DNA from: a virus | Virus record (IMG/VR): IMGVR_UViG_3300020394_001804 | Span: 1 to 33,191 of that record | DNA: 33,191 bases | Reading direction: 5' to 3' (one strand) | Shown here: piece after piece, positions 1-8,188 of the stretch | Layout of the letters: the number at the start of each line of letters is the position of its first letter | Position numbering within the stretch: position 1 is the stretch's first letter | Notes under the pieces: model-generated | The model's database searches: none | Told to the model about the DNA's origin: nothing | The model's input: the letters and a program-made list of their open reading frames with translations, nothing else | Program-made: the position numbers and the translations under genes

Positions 1-3000
1 ACACCATCATCAGTAAATCCAGAACCTAGTGAATCTGAAACAGCAATTGCAATCTCACTTATGCCACTCTGTGCTGCTGTGTGAACTTGAACCTTGGTGG
101 CATTTGTGGCATAAGATCCTGTACCTGCAGGATTCTTACCTCTTATTCTCAATGTCTGTACAGACCTCATACTACTGGAAGTTAGTGGGACTGCCAGAGT
201 GCCAAAAGTATATGCACCACCTACTCCAGTATTTGCTACAGGCACACCACCTGATAAGAATGTTGATGCACCATCTAGATTTGCATAAGTGTAATCAATT
301 GAGGAAATTACATTTCCTGAGGTAGACTCTGAGTTTGTAGCAGGATCAAGATCAACAGGTGCTGATGTGTTCTGGAAAGTCTGACCAGTAAAGTTTGTTA
401 CTGTTACACCTGTGAGAGATAAAGAGGGGCTTCCTGTATTATAGTATGGGATTCCTGATATGAATCTTTTTGTTCCTCCAGAACTCTCAGACAAAGTTCC
501 TGCTGTCAACGTAGGTGTAGTATTTAGGTCATCTTTGACAAAGGTAGTAAAACCACAACTACCAACAGTTGATAAATTTAAACCAAAATCATTCAATCCT
601 GTTGATATTTCACCAAGTGGTTTGGAAATATTAGCATTGAATACATGATAGAATCCAGTTGGGAATGTACTTGCTGAAATCCTATCATGAGCATCCCCTT
701 CTGCTGAGACAATTAGATCATTAAATGTGCCAGTCTCACCAACTGCAGTGGTGAATGTTGTTGTTCCAATACCTACACCATTTATTTGTGCTGATAGATT
801 ACCACTATGAGAACCATTGATATTTGATATACTATTAGTAACCACTGGATTAGTGGTTGCGATTCTTGTTACTGATGTTCCAGTAGCAATACCAGAACCA
901 GCCTGATTGCCTGTAAAGTTAGCACAAAGGGCAGGACTTGTTCCTTGAGAACCACTAGACATTGATAATGATGATGCTGTGATTGCTGTAGGGGCACTTG
1001 GTACAGCATTCAAAGTCATTGTGACTGTGCTTGTCCTTCCATTTTGAACAAGGGTGGCAGGTGTGCCATTGGCAGTAAGTGTTACAACTTTACTTCCTGT
1101 GCTTCCTTGGAATGTATGGAAGATTGGTGCATCTGTTCCACCAGGTGCTGCATTATTAGCAATAGTGTCATCAGAACTACCATCACCATAACTGTAAACA
1201 TAATCAGAGGCATTATGTGATGTATTTGTAAAAATACCAACTCTTCTATTTCTTCCAAATATATCTGTTCCATCATAAAGATCTCTACCATCATCACCAG
1301 TTCTATCACTTACAACAGTTGCAATACCTGTGAAGATTGATCTTACTTCTGGTTCAACTGTAATTACAACATTTGGAGAGATGAAGGGTGATGAAGTGTG
1401 ATCTGTGATTGCTCTTAAGTTAGTGGCAAATGTTGCTGCTATGCCTGCTGAATTATCAGCCAGTGCAAATGTGTGAGCAATAGTGTTACCAGTGTCTCCA
1501 GCTGCTCCACTACCAACATTTACATTATCTGTGCTACCATCACCATAGGTCCATCTGTATGTGTTACCAAAGTCAGCAAAACTACCAATTGTGCTCTCAG
1601 TAGTATTTGTAAAGGTTACAGCAAATCCAGAAGAGGATGCTGTATTGATACCTAAAATATTTGTTTGGGTAAAAGAAGGAGTATGTGTTGAATATACCTT
1701 AAAGGTATTTGTTGATGATGTTGGTATTTGAGTTGGGTCTGCTGCTGGATGACTGCTTAACTGCAGATTGACATTATATGCTGTGTCTGTTTCTGATGCA
1801 TTATTGTATGTGTGAATTGTTCTTCCACCACCAACACCACCAGGAGAGGTGTTTGCAGAAATAAATTCTGTAGTGTTATCTCCCCAATTAAGTGAATATG
1901 TTACTGCAAATCCTGCAACATTTGTTGTTGAGTTTTCCAGATATACTGGTGTTCCACTATCCCAATTTGAAATTGATGACCCACCAGCCACAGCAGCAAA
2001 CATGGAGAAAGCCACACCTGGATTTGGTGTGAAAACTGTGACGAAATTTGATTTAGTTATTGACTGACTGTGACCAGCACCCACACCAGAATTATTTCTT
2101 GCTACAACTGTGACTGTATTGATTCCACCATTTGATTGATTATAGGTGTGTGATGGGGTTGAGTCTGTTGAATCATTATCAGCACTACCATCACCCCAAT
2201 CAATATCAAATCTGTTTGCATTACCAGATGAAGTGATTGTCAGAGTAACATTTAATGGAGAACCACCAGAAACAACATCACCACTAAAGTCTACATCTGT
2301 GACTGCTGTATTCTTGATGACATTGAAGATAACCTCATTAAGATCATCAATTCCATCAACAATCTTTGTGGATGATGTAAATGTATTGAGAGCACCTGAT
2401 GTAATTAAATCACCATCAGTTGGTGTTCCAAGTGTCATGGAACCACCAACACCAGCAAATCTAGTTGCTGTAATGATACCTGATGTGTTAATGCTACCTT
2501 CAGTCCCAACACCAGATGCTGGAAGATCAGTGAGATTGGCACCACTTATAGCAGGAAGAGCACCAGTCAATTGACCAGCTGGGATGCTTGTTAGACTTGC
2601 ACCAGAACCATCAAAAGTGGTAGCAGTAACAACACCAGAGGAAACAACACCCTTTCTTGCAGTGATGACACCAACAGAATCAATATTAGTTACATCTTCA
2701 TATGTAAGAGTTCCAGCGATTGAAACATTCTGAAATGTAGAAACACCACTAACTACTAAACTATCTGCTGTTATATTAGCAGTGTTTGCTAATCCAGTGA
2801 TAGTGACTGCACCTGTAGCACCACTAATGCTGATATTAGACCCAGCAGCAATACTTGTAACAATGCCTGTTAAATCAACACCACTAACAGATGGCAATGT
2901 GGTGGGGAATCTACCTGCAGGGATTGTTCCAACATTAAGATTGGAAGCAGATACATTTCCATCAAAACTGGTTGCAGTTATAACACCAGAGACATTTATC

Positions 3001-3725
3001 TCACTAGCACCTGATATATCAACACCACCAGTGAATGTGGCTGCAGTGCCTGTGATGATATTTTCAGTAGATGCTACACCAGTTAGTCCTGATCCATCTC
3101 CTGAGAAACTAGTGGCAGTGATAATGCCACTACTGGCATCAAGAGTGATTGCTGTACCAACTTTTACAACATTTGTAAATGTAGCAGCAGTGCCAGTAAT
3201 AATATTGTCTGTTGATGCAACACCAGTCAATCCACTGCCATCACCAACAAAACTAGTAGCAGTGATTACACCAGTAAGATTTACATTACCAGTTCCAGAT
3301 ATTTCTTTTCCATTGACATCAAGATTTCCACCAAGTCTAGGTGTGGAATCTTGAAAGATACTTGTTATGCCTGTGTCAGAGGCACTTACTGTGACTATTC
3401 CAGCAGATAGTGGTGTTACAGATAGATTAGTCCCAAAATTAAGTGTGGCTGCAACACCAACTAAAGAATCATCATTATTAATTCTGATGCCTGAACTCTC
3501 AGCAGTAACACCAGTTAAGTTTGAACCATCACCCCTAAAGGATAACGCAGTTATAATCCCACTAGAGACAATTTGAGTGAAAGAGGCGCTACCTACAGTC
3601 GTGCCATCTCCAACAACCCCGTAGAGTTCACTGAAATTCTCATTAATTTTTCTGGCAGCAACTAATAGACTATCACCTGTTCCATCATTAGGTGCTGACC
3701 CAGTATTTATGCCTTGTCTAGCCAT
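1..3725 (-). CDS. Fibre-like virion protein with GDGS repeats and PKD-like domains (partial, C-terminus outside window)
   Basis: The frame opens at ATG 3725 and stays open to base 1, giving 1241 codons without a stop, so the C-terminus is missing. The N-terminus carries NTGSAPNDGTGD followed by INENFSELY (residues about 6-35), a widespread start of phage tail-fibre proteins. Residues about 56-432 hold degenerate repeats of the type GIITATSFxGDGSGLTGV. Residues about 480-910 hold four PKD-like beta-sandwich segments, each with a WGDGS/YGDGS-type motif and most with a following HTF/HTY. The remainder is Ser/Thr/Gly-rich with no motif I recognise. PKD domains in virion proteins are usually adhesive or structural, so a host-contact or tail-decoration role is inferred. 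It follows gp16 by 76 bp, where T4 has the large terminase gene 17. No transmembrane segment or enzyme motif is apparent. The structural assignment is fairly sure; the exact role is not. Confidence 0.8.
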   Translation of the reverse strand, partial: MARQGINTGSAPNDGTGDSLLVAARKINENFSELYGVVGDGTTVGSASFTQIVSSGIITALSFRGDGSNLTGVTAESSGIRINNDDSLVGVAATLNFGTNLSVTPLSAGIVTVSASDTGITSIFQDSTPRLGGNLDVNGKEISGTGNVNLTGVITATSFVGDGSGLTGVASTDNIITGTAATFTNVVKVGTAITLDASSGIITATSFSGDGSGLTGVASTENIITGTAATFTGGVDISGASEINVSGVITATSFDGNVSASNLNVGTIPAGRFPTTLPSVSGVDLTGIVTSIAAGSNISISGATGAVTITGLANTANITADSLVVSGVSTFQNVSIAGTLTYEDVTNIDSVGVITARKGVVSSGVVTATTFDGSGASLTSIPAGQLTGALPAISGANLTDLPASGVGTEGSINTSGIITATRFAGVGGSMTLGTPTDGDLITSGALNTFTSSTKIVDGIDDLNEVIFNVIKNTAVTDVDFSGDVVSGGSPLNVTLTITSSGNANRFDIDWGDGSADNDSTDSTPSHTYNQSNGGINTVTVVARNNSGVGAGHSQSITKSNFVTVFTPNPGVAFSMFAAVAGGSSISNWDSGTPVYLENSTTNVAGFAVTYSLNWGDNTTEFISANTSPGGVGGGRTIHTYNNASETDTAYNVNLQLSSHPAADPTQIPTSSTNTFKVYSTHTPSFTQTNILGINTASSSGFAVTFTNTTESTIGSFADFGNTYRWTYGDGSTDNVNVGSGAAGDTGNTIAHTFALADNSAGIAATFATNLRAITDHTSSPFISPNVVITVEPEVRSIFTGIATVVSDRTGDDGRDLYDGTDIFGRNRRVGIFTNTSHNASDYVYSYGDGSSDDTIANNAAPGGTDAPIFHTFQGSTGSKVVTLTANGTPATLVQNGRTSTVTMTLNAVPSAPTAITASSLSMSSGSQGTSPALCANFTGNQAGSGIATGTSVTRIATTNPVVTNSISNINGSHSGNLSAQINGVGIGTTTFTTAVGETGTFNDLIVSAEGDAHDRISASTFPTGFYHVFNANISKPLGEISTGLNDFGLNLSTVGSCGFTTFVKDDLNTTPTLTAGTLSESSGGTKRFISGIPYYNTGSPSLSLTGVTVTNFTGQTFQNTSAPVDLDPATNSESTSGNVISSIDYTYANLDGASTFLSGGVPVANTGVGGAYTFGTLAVPLTSSSMRSVQTLRIRGKNPAGTGSYATNATKVQVHTAAQSGISEIAIAVSDSLGSGFTDDG
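2430..3560 (-). repeat. Degenerate GIITATSFxGDGSxLTGV repeats in the fibre-like gene
   Basis: At least five related units are encoded on the minus strand near 3508-3560, 3223-3275, 3076-3130, 2935-2990 and 2585-2640, and a partial one lies near 2440-2490. Each has a core such as VITATSFVGDGSGLTGV. Spacing is irregular, with intervening segments such as DNIITGTAATF that also recur. Such repeats are common in the shafts of marine phage fibres. Confidence 0.7.
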
Positions 3726-3742
3726 TTTAAGTGGGTTTTATT

Positions 3743-3750
3743 TATTTATT
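3743..3750 (-). promoter_or_regulatory. Candidate T4-like late promoter for the fibre-like gene
   Basis: The 76-bp gap between gp16 and the fibre-like gene holds AATAAATAAATAAAA on the minus strand, including AATAAATA about 17 bases before the ATG. This resembles the T4 late promoter element TATAAATA. The gap is AT-rich, so chance occurrence is possible. Confidence 0.4.
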
Positions 3751-3801
3751 GGACCATGAAAGTGCTTATTTTGATACTTAACATCTCCATTTCGTTTATC
3801 T

Positions 3802-4188
3802 TTATTTATTTGAGTCTTCAGTTGAGTTTTTCTTTAATAGCTTCTGAAGTTCAGCAGTTGATCCCACAAATAAAGCATTGTTAGTGACATTTGTTGGACC
3901 TTTTTTCTCCTCAGTATTGACCTCCTTCAATTTCTGCTGAAGAGTCATCAATTTGTCAGTGGCATCAGAAACATTTTTAATTAATTGACCAGCAACCTCA
4001 TATGCTCTGGGCATTTCACTCTCCTGAGCAAGTTCAAGTATGCCATTGATAGCTTCCTGTCCTTTCTCAATAATTGAATATAAATTTCCACGAGTGTATT
4101 CATAATCTTTTTTAATATCCTCAGATTGAGATCTAATCTTCTCAATCTTTTTATCAGTTGGAGTAACATTAATCATATCATCTTCCAT
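3802..4188 (-). CDS. 16: Terminase small subunit gp16
   Basis: In T4, gp16 binds DNA and regulates the large terminase gp17 during headful packaging. This 128-residue protein is shorter than T4 gp16 (164). It keeps the recognisable pattern: a DYEYTRGN segment (29-36), a helical stretch with MPRAYEVAGQLI (59-70; compare SPRHMEVF in T4), and near the C-terminus ALFVGSTAEL (105-114; compare TVFMGSPTEL in T4). The middle is predicted helical and coiled-coil-prone. The start ATG overlaps the gp15 stop by one base (TGATG), indicating translational coupling. Position directly after gp15 matches T4 order and strengthens the call. Confidence 0.9.
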   Translation of the reverse strand: MEDDMINVTPTDKKIEKIRSQSEDIKKDYEYTRGNLYSIIEKGQEAINGILELAQESEMPRAYEVAGQLIKNVSDATDKLMTLQQKLKEVNTEEKKGPTNVTNNALFVGSTAELQKLLKKNSTEDSNK

Positions 4189-5189
4189 CAGAATACGTTT
4201 CCATCAAATCCAAAATCATCACCAACTTCAATCAATTCTGCATCAGCAGCAGTAATACTGAATATTGGAGAACCCAGTACATGTTCTGTAGCAGTGGTAT
4301 TATCCTGACCTCTCTTTACAGTGATATCATTACCACTGATTTTTACAACCCTCATATTCTCATTACCAATATCAATGTGAGTATTAACAGTAAATTTAGA
4401 TCCATCACTTACAGTAATAATAGTCTCTGTAAGATCTATATCCTCACTGAGTTGTGAAATTTGGGATTGATCATAATCTTTTGTAGCCCTAGGAACAACT
4501 TTATACGTAAGATCTCTATCATATGATCTGGAACTTTCTCCAGCAATGTAACCAACCTGAACTTTTCTGATGACCTGATCAGTAACATCAGGAATAGGAC
4601 CAAAGACATAAGTCTTGGCAGTAAATCTTAGTGTGTAGACAAGTGCTCTTCTTGTATCAAAATTACCCTCATAGTCATCCTCCATACTAATACTATCAAG
4701 TTGAACTGCCACATCTTTTTTTTCTTTTAAATTACCAAGAAAATTAATTGGTAAGTGATAAACAGGTTGAAAAAATGGTAAAATTTGTTCAAGTATCTGT
4801 AGAGCATCATCATTTAACTTAGACATAATGCTCAATTCAATTGACATGTTATATGGGACAGGTAAGTATCCCTTTTTTATTTTAGAACCAGAATCTGGAT
4901 CTTCAACAAAAAATTGTTGTGTTTGAGTTGTTTTTCTAGAGGCATCATACTGAACACCAATAAATTCAAATGACATTCTAGGAAGTGTCATTTGAACAGG
5001 TTTATTCAAATCAGGTTGCTGTTCTAATCTTGCTAAAAATTTCTGAGTTGGTCCATAGGCAAGGGGGACCTTGACAATGCTGACACTATCATCTGAAGAA
5101 TCTTTATGCTTGATTTCTATCCCATTAAAAAGAGAACCAAACCCTATGATAACAGATCTGAAAACCTCGTTATAAAAATACTCAAACAT
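4188..5189 (-). CDS. 15: Tail completion / sheath terminator protein gp15
   Basis: In T4, gp15 forms the hexameric ring capping the tail tube and sheath and joins the tail to the neck. The protein begins MFEYFYNEVFRSVIIGFGSL, closely matching T4 gp15 (MFGYFYNSSFRR). It also carries ELSIMSKLNDDALQILEQIL followed by PFFQP, and TRRALVYTLRFTAKTYVFGP, which align with T4 motifs. KVVPR near residue 232 matches T4 EVVPR. The protein is 333 aa against 272 in T4. The difference is a C-terminal extension of about 85 residues (249-333) with RGQDNTTATEHVLG, a module that also appears in the gp7 and DUF4815 proteins here. The stop overlaps the gp16 start by one base. A short AAGG lies just before the ATG. 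Confidence 0.94.
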   Translation of the reverse strand: MFEYFYNEVFRSVIIGFGSLFNGIEIKHKDSSDDSVSIVKVPLAYGPTQKFLARLEQQPDLNKPVQMTLPRMSFEFIGVQYDASRKTTQTQQFFVEDPDSGSKIKKGYLPVPYNMSIELSIMSKLNDDALQILEQILPFFQPVYHLPINFLGNLKEKKDVAVQLDSISMEDDYEGNFDTRRALVYTLRFTAKTYVFGPIPDVTDQVIRKVQVGYIAGESSRSYDRDLTYKVVPRATKDYDQSQISQLSEDIDLTETIITVSDGSKFTVNTHIDIGNENMRVVKISGNDITVKRGQDNTTATEHVLGSPIFSITAADAELIEVGDDFGFDGNVF

Positions 5190-5215
5190 CGCCTTATCAT
5201 GGTGGGGTAATACTA

Positions 5216-5223
5216 CTATTTAA
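5216..5223 (-). promoter_or_regulatory. Candidate late promoter upstream of gp15
   Basis: The 44-bp gap between gp14 and gp15 contains TTAAATAG on the minus strand, 26 bases before the gp15 ATG. It resembles the core of T4 late promoters. This is weaker than the sites before gp8 and gp13 because the first bases differ from TATAAATA. Confidence 0.3.
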
Positions 5224-5233
5224 CAAAATTGTA

Positions 5234-6700
5234 TCAGGGCATTCCAAATGGGTTGCTTTCACTAAAATCAATGATTGAATCTGCAGTTGTTTCAAAGGTA
5301 TCATTATCAGCCAGAGGATCAACAAGATCATCTGACTCAGAATCAAATATTGTATATGTTGCTCCAGATTCTTGACCAATAATTTGCTCACCTGGACCAA
5401 ATTCACCATCAATAATTGATATCTCAAGTTTGTTAGTTGATGCATCCCATTCTTTGACTCTTGCTGTTGCAGAACTTGCAGCACCAACAATTATTTCATT
5501 GAACTTAAATGTTCCTGTGGCAGTGATACCAGGTGGTGTTTCAAATACTACATCAGGAACATTAAGATATCCTTGCCCTGGTGTAAGAGCGACAAAGGTT
5601 ACAATTCCAGCAGAGTTCACAAATGCAACACCACTAGCATCTTCAAATCCAACTCCAAATGGACTTCCAGAATCATATGATGATGTTGTAGAATCCATAG
5701 TGAGTGAATTGTTGGACATATCAATAATGCTGTCAATCAGTGATTGTGGGAAGGTGAATGCAACACCAACATTACCAGTATATCCAAATCCAGCATTGGT
5801 AATAACAACATTAGATACTCCATTATTGACCAGACTTGCAGAAGCAGCAGCACCCACACCAGTTGTGCTATCAAATGTAATTGATGGAGGAACTGTGTAC
5901 CCAGCACCAGTATTAGTAAGTAATACAGAGGCAATCCTGCCATCTATTCCACCAGTAAATCCTGTCAGGAAGGATGCTATTCCAACAGCAGTTGTGCCCC
6001 CATCAGGTGATGATGAAATACCAATTGTTGGTAATGTGTCATAATTTGCCCCAGCATCTGATAATGATATGCTGAGAGCACCTGTCTCTGATATTGAAAC
6101 TGTACCAGTTGCTGTTGATGCTGCACCAGGTCCAATCAGAGAAAGTGTCTGAATGTATCCAAGTTGTGCAATTTCATCATCTATGTCCTCAATACCAGTA
6201 TCAATGACCTCGTCTTCATATCTGTAAAGTTCACATCTTAACTCATAAACATAATTTTTCTTGAGTTGATAGAATGGTTGCTCATGCTCAACGTATTTGA
6301 TCTCAAATAATCTATCTCCAAGAGGGAAGAATATTAGATCTCCTTCTTTTGGTCTTGATGATAATTCAACATTCACAAGATTTTTCATTAAAGGTGAGAT
6401 ATATGTTTCATATCTCTCTCTTGAAATAATCAGAGTCAGATCATCTTGCTCTTGTATCCCAAACTTGGACAGCACAGTTCCCTGTCCACCATATCCCTCA
6501 AAATTATCAATATATGCTTCAATAGGATAAGCATCATTAAACTTGGATTCAATAACTTCTCTTATAACAGTATTCTTTGTAATGTACTTTCTAGGAATGT
6601 AATAGACTTCAACGCCATACATCCTGAGCTGCTCATTGACCAGACTCTGTATAAGATTTTGTTCTCCTACTGACCCATTAAGGGAAAATGGATTTAGCAT
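5234..6700 (-). CDS. 14: Neck protein gp14 with inserted Gly-rich module
   Basis: T4 gp14 and gp13 form the neck joining head and tail. The first 185 or so residues look like gp14: SVGEQNLIQSLVNEQLRMYG, then GVEVYYIPRKY, EAYIDNFEGYGGQG and LIFFPLGDRLFEIKYVEHEQ. The protein has 488 residues against 256 in T4. The excess is an insertion (about 190-430) with four GxGY-type repeats: DAGANYDTLPTIGIS, NTGAGYTVPPSITF, NAGFGYTGNVGVAF and TPGQGYLNVPDVVF. After these come IIGQESGATYTIF and an acidic tail ending in ESNPFGMP. Enlarged gp14 is typical of marine T4-like phages. The gene sits 6 bp after gp13, as in T4 order, with a weak AGGG upstream of its ATG. Confidence 0.9.
   Translation of the reverse strand: MLNPFSLNGSVGEQNLIQSLVNEQLRMYGVEVYYIPRKYITKNTVIREVIESKFNDAYPIEAYIDNFEGYGGQGTVLSKFGIQEQDDLTLIISRERYETYISPLMKNLVNVELSSRPKEGDLIFFPLGDRLFEIKYVEHEQPFYQLKKNYVYELRCELYRYEDEVIDTGIEDIDDEIAQLGYIQTLSLIGPGAASTATGTVSISETGALSISLSDAGANYDTLPTIGISSSPDGGTTAVGIASFLTGFTGGIDGRIASVLLTNTGAGYTVPPSITFDSTTGVGAAASASLVNNGVSNVVITNAGFGYTGNVGVAFTFPQSLIDSIIDMSNNSLTMDSTTSSYDSGSPFGVGFEDASGVAFVNSAGIVTFVALTPGQGYLNVPDVVFETPPGITATGTFKFNEIIVGAASSATARVKEWDASTNKLEISIIDGEFGPGEQIIGQESGATYTIFDSESDDLVDPLADNDTFETTADSIIDFSESNPFGMP
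5540..6060 (-). repeat. GxGYxxPPxVxF repeat block inside gp14
   Basis: Four protein-level repeats of about 20-40 residues are encoded here with consensus (N/D)xGxGYxxxPxVxF and Ala/Ser/Gly-rich linkers. The same motif recurs in the gp7, gp8 and DUF4815 genes of this window. No exact DNA repeat is evident, so the copies are diverged. Confidence 0.65.
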
Positions 6701-6706
6701 AAGATC

Positions 6707-7555
6707 TTACCCTATCAAATCCAAAGGTGGTATCTCATAGGTGCTGAGCATTTGAGTTCTAATTTCATCAATGTCTCTTTGTCCATCATCAAATAATTGT
6801 CTACCGTTAAATTCAATACCACCTGGCAATTTAACTCCCTGAAACTTGATGAGATTTTGCCCCCACTGTCTCTTCACCAATGCTGTAAAATATCTCTTCA
6901 AGAATGAATCATTCCAAACACCGGCATAGTCATTACCATCAACTGTCTTCCAACAATCAATTATTATAAAATCACCTTCATTAATATTTCCAAAATCGAC
7001 ATCAATATATAATCTATCTTGTCTTTGATTGAATCTAACTGCCTTATGTGTATTCAGCAAAAAATTCATTGTCTCAAGATATGTCATTGACATTGCAAAC
7101 TGCAACAATTCAAAGCTTCCAAAGTACCCTATCTCGTTCAAGAATAGTTGATACTTAAAACTAAACATATTACTCATGCTCATAGAATGAGCATCATCAT
7201 ATTGAAATATCTTGTTAATTCCTATAATTGATGGTGGCAATGGTATAAAATTACTATTCTCATAGAATACATAATCAGTTCCACTATCAGTAACAGTTGT
7301 AGAAGTTATACCCACACTTTGACCACTAGTTACACTAGGAGGTTTAGCCTTACCTCTACTAATGTCCTGTGATGTGATTTGATACTTTAGAAATACTTGT
7401 GTGACCCCATCAAAATGTCTCTCATGGAAAAATTGGAGAGCATCATCTAAAAGATCCTCTAATTGTTCCTCAGCAACATTGATTTCCAACATAGGAGCGC
7501 CCAATTGTCTCAGGGCATAATCTATCAGTCCTTGTCGAGATGCTGGTTGCGCCAT
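6707..7555 (-). CDS. 13: Neck protein gp13
   Basis: T4 gp13 forms the dodecameric neck ring that, with gp14, connects the portal to the tail terminator. The 282-residue protein (T4: 309) starts with a DUF-free helical region, SRQGLIDYALRQLGAPMLEI, followed by AEEQLEDLLDDALQFFHERH and FDGVTQVFLKY. This gp13 signature is common to T4-like phages. Further on it has FSFKYQLFLNEIG, VRFNQRQDRLYIDVDF and FIIIDCWKTVDG, and it ends with the NLIKFQGVKLPGG region and a helical tail. Unlike gp14 and gp15 it carries no obvious extra Gly-rich module; the residues 80-110 (GQSVGITSTTVTDSGTDYVF) may be a small insertion. A late-promoter-like CATAAATA lies 20 bases upstream and no Shine-Dalgarno sequence is visible. 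Confidence 0.9.
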   Translation of the reverse strand: MAQPASRQGLIDYALRQLGAPMLEINVAEEQLEDLLDDALQFFHERHFDGVTQVFLKYQITSQDISRGKAKPPSVTSGQSVGITSTTVTDSGTDYVFYENSNFIPLPPSIIGINKIFQYDDAHSMSMSNMFSFKYQLFLNEIGYFGSFELLQFAMSMTYLETMNFLLNTHKAVRFNQRQDRLYIDVDFGNINEGDFIIIDCWKTVDGNDYAGVWNDSFLKRYFTALVKRQWGQNLIKFQGVKLPGGIEFNGRQLFDDGQRDIDEIRTQMLSTYEIPPLDLIG

Positions 7556-7575
7556 TATACGCTACAATTTAATAC

Positions 7576-7583
7576 TATTTATG
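7576..7583 (-). promoter_or_regulatory. Candidate late promoter upstream of gp13
   Basis: CATAAATA on the minus strand differs from the T4 late element TATAAATA only in the first base. It is 20 bases before the gp13 ATG and overlaps the stop codon of the preceding 128-aa gene. This is one of the best matches in the window. Confidence 0.45.
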
Positions 7584-7965
7584 GAGCAGAGGATACTCCT
7601 GTCTGAACAAGTATATTTCCCTCTACAATTCTATAAACAGTTGATGCAGAACCTACCAGTATATCATACACATATCTTCCATTTTTAAGTAATCTTGTTT
7701 CTGTAGATCCAAGTGATATTTTAAATTCACCTTCAGTTGCACTAGTAAACCCAACAGTAAATGTTGCTGCAGCAATTGTTGTTGAACCTATTGCTGCACT
7801 TTTTCTCATCTGTGATGATCCACTGTATCCAGTTAGATCAAAATCACTTCTATCAACTTCAAGTATTTTAAATGTTGAATTAAAATCTGCACCAGTATTG
7901 ATAGTCAAATTGACACCATATGCCACTCCTGCATTTGGATCAAAAGTGATTGTACTATTAGCCAT
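7579..7965 (-). CDS. Small BppU-N-like / Ig-like structural protein
   Basis: The protein is 128 residues and beta-rich. It has the pattern FKILEVDRSDFDLTGYSG (about 30-47), a short Arg/Lys segment SQMRKS, then LKNGRYVYDILVG (about 93-105) followed by YRIVEGNILVQTGVS at the end. This 'DLTGY ... G.YvYDi ... G.i.v...V' arrangement is that of small phage baseplate or fibre proteins related to the N-terminal domain of BppU, and I base the call on that resemblance. Its 5' end overlaps the 76-aa gene by 8 bases, so the two are probably coupled. It lies between the giant DUF4815 gene and the neck genes, in the interval where T4 keeps genes 11, 12 and wac, so a peripheral baseplate role is inferred. 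It could equally be a minor decoration protein. Confidence 0.65.
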   Translation of the reverse strand: MANSTITFDPNAGVAYGVNLTINTGADFNSTFKILEVDRSDFDLTGYSGSSQMRKSAAIGSTTIAAATFTVGFTSATEGEFKISLGSTETRLLKNGRYVYDILVGSASTVYRIVEGNILVQTGVSSAP

Positions 7966-8188
7966 TTGATTCTAAAAATTTGGTAAGAAGTGACTTAATA
8001 TCATTTATATCATCCTTTAATTCATCAAGATTTTTTTCAAGTTTTTCAACCTTTTCAGATTGGTTCAGCATTCTATTTCTATTTTCAACATATTTTTGAA
8101 AATCATTTTTATTGTTGCTGATGATAGCTCCTGTATTGCTATCTCTAAATAATCCACTATGATCTTTAACTGGTATTTTTGACATCAT
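7958..8188 (-). CDS. Small coiled-coil protein, conserved type in marine T4-like phages
   Basis: This is a 76-residue protein. The N-terminal part reads KIPVKDHSGLFRDSNTGAII, resembling a small family I recall from cyanophage and other marine T4-like genomes ('...RD..SGAIIN...'). The second half (about 41-72) is a heptad-like helix, EKVEKLEKNLDELKDDINDI, predicted to form a coiled coil. Two consecutive ATGs (8188 and 8185) overlap the stop of the DUF4815 gene (ATGATG), so either start gives strong coupling. The 3' end overlaps the 128-aa gene. Function is unknown; a linker or oligomerising role in the baseplate periphery is only inference. Confidence 0.7.
   Translation of the reverse strand: MMSKIPVKDHSGLFRDSNTGAIISNNKNDFQKYVENRNRMLNQSEKVEKLEKNLDELKDDINDIKSLLTKFLESNG

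Noticed and set aside
2146-2574. 142-codon plus-strand frame
   Set aside because: Antisense to the PKD/fibre gene, no recognisable domain, and all supported genes run on the minus strand.
2782-3354. 190-codon open frame on the plus strand within the fibre-like gene
   Set aside because: It is antisense to the repeat region; its repetitive Val/Pro/Thr-rich translation mirrors the GDGS repeats and lacks any family feature.
1-3725. A frameshift in the fibre-like gene
   Set aside because: Rechecking the codon phase line by line from ATG 3725 showed one continuous frame to base 1; an apparent in-frame stop came from misplacing the start by one base.
3757-3785. Possible hairpin (AAGT...ACTT) between gp16 and the fibre-like gene as a terminator
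   Set aside because: The pairing is only four to five AT-rich bases with no GC stem and no convincing T-tract.
5197-5490. 97-codon minus-strand frame overlapping the gp14 end
   Set aside because: It lies in another frame over the conserved gp14 C-terminus and gives a low-complexity Leu/Gln-rich translation.
5430-6044. 204-codon open frame on the plus strand inside gp14
   Set aside because: It is the antisense shadow of the Gly-rich repeat block in gp14; codon composition of the sense strand explains the absence of stops.
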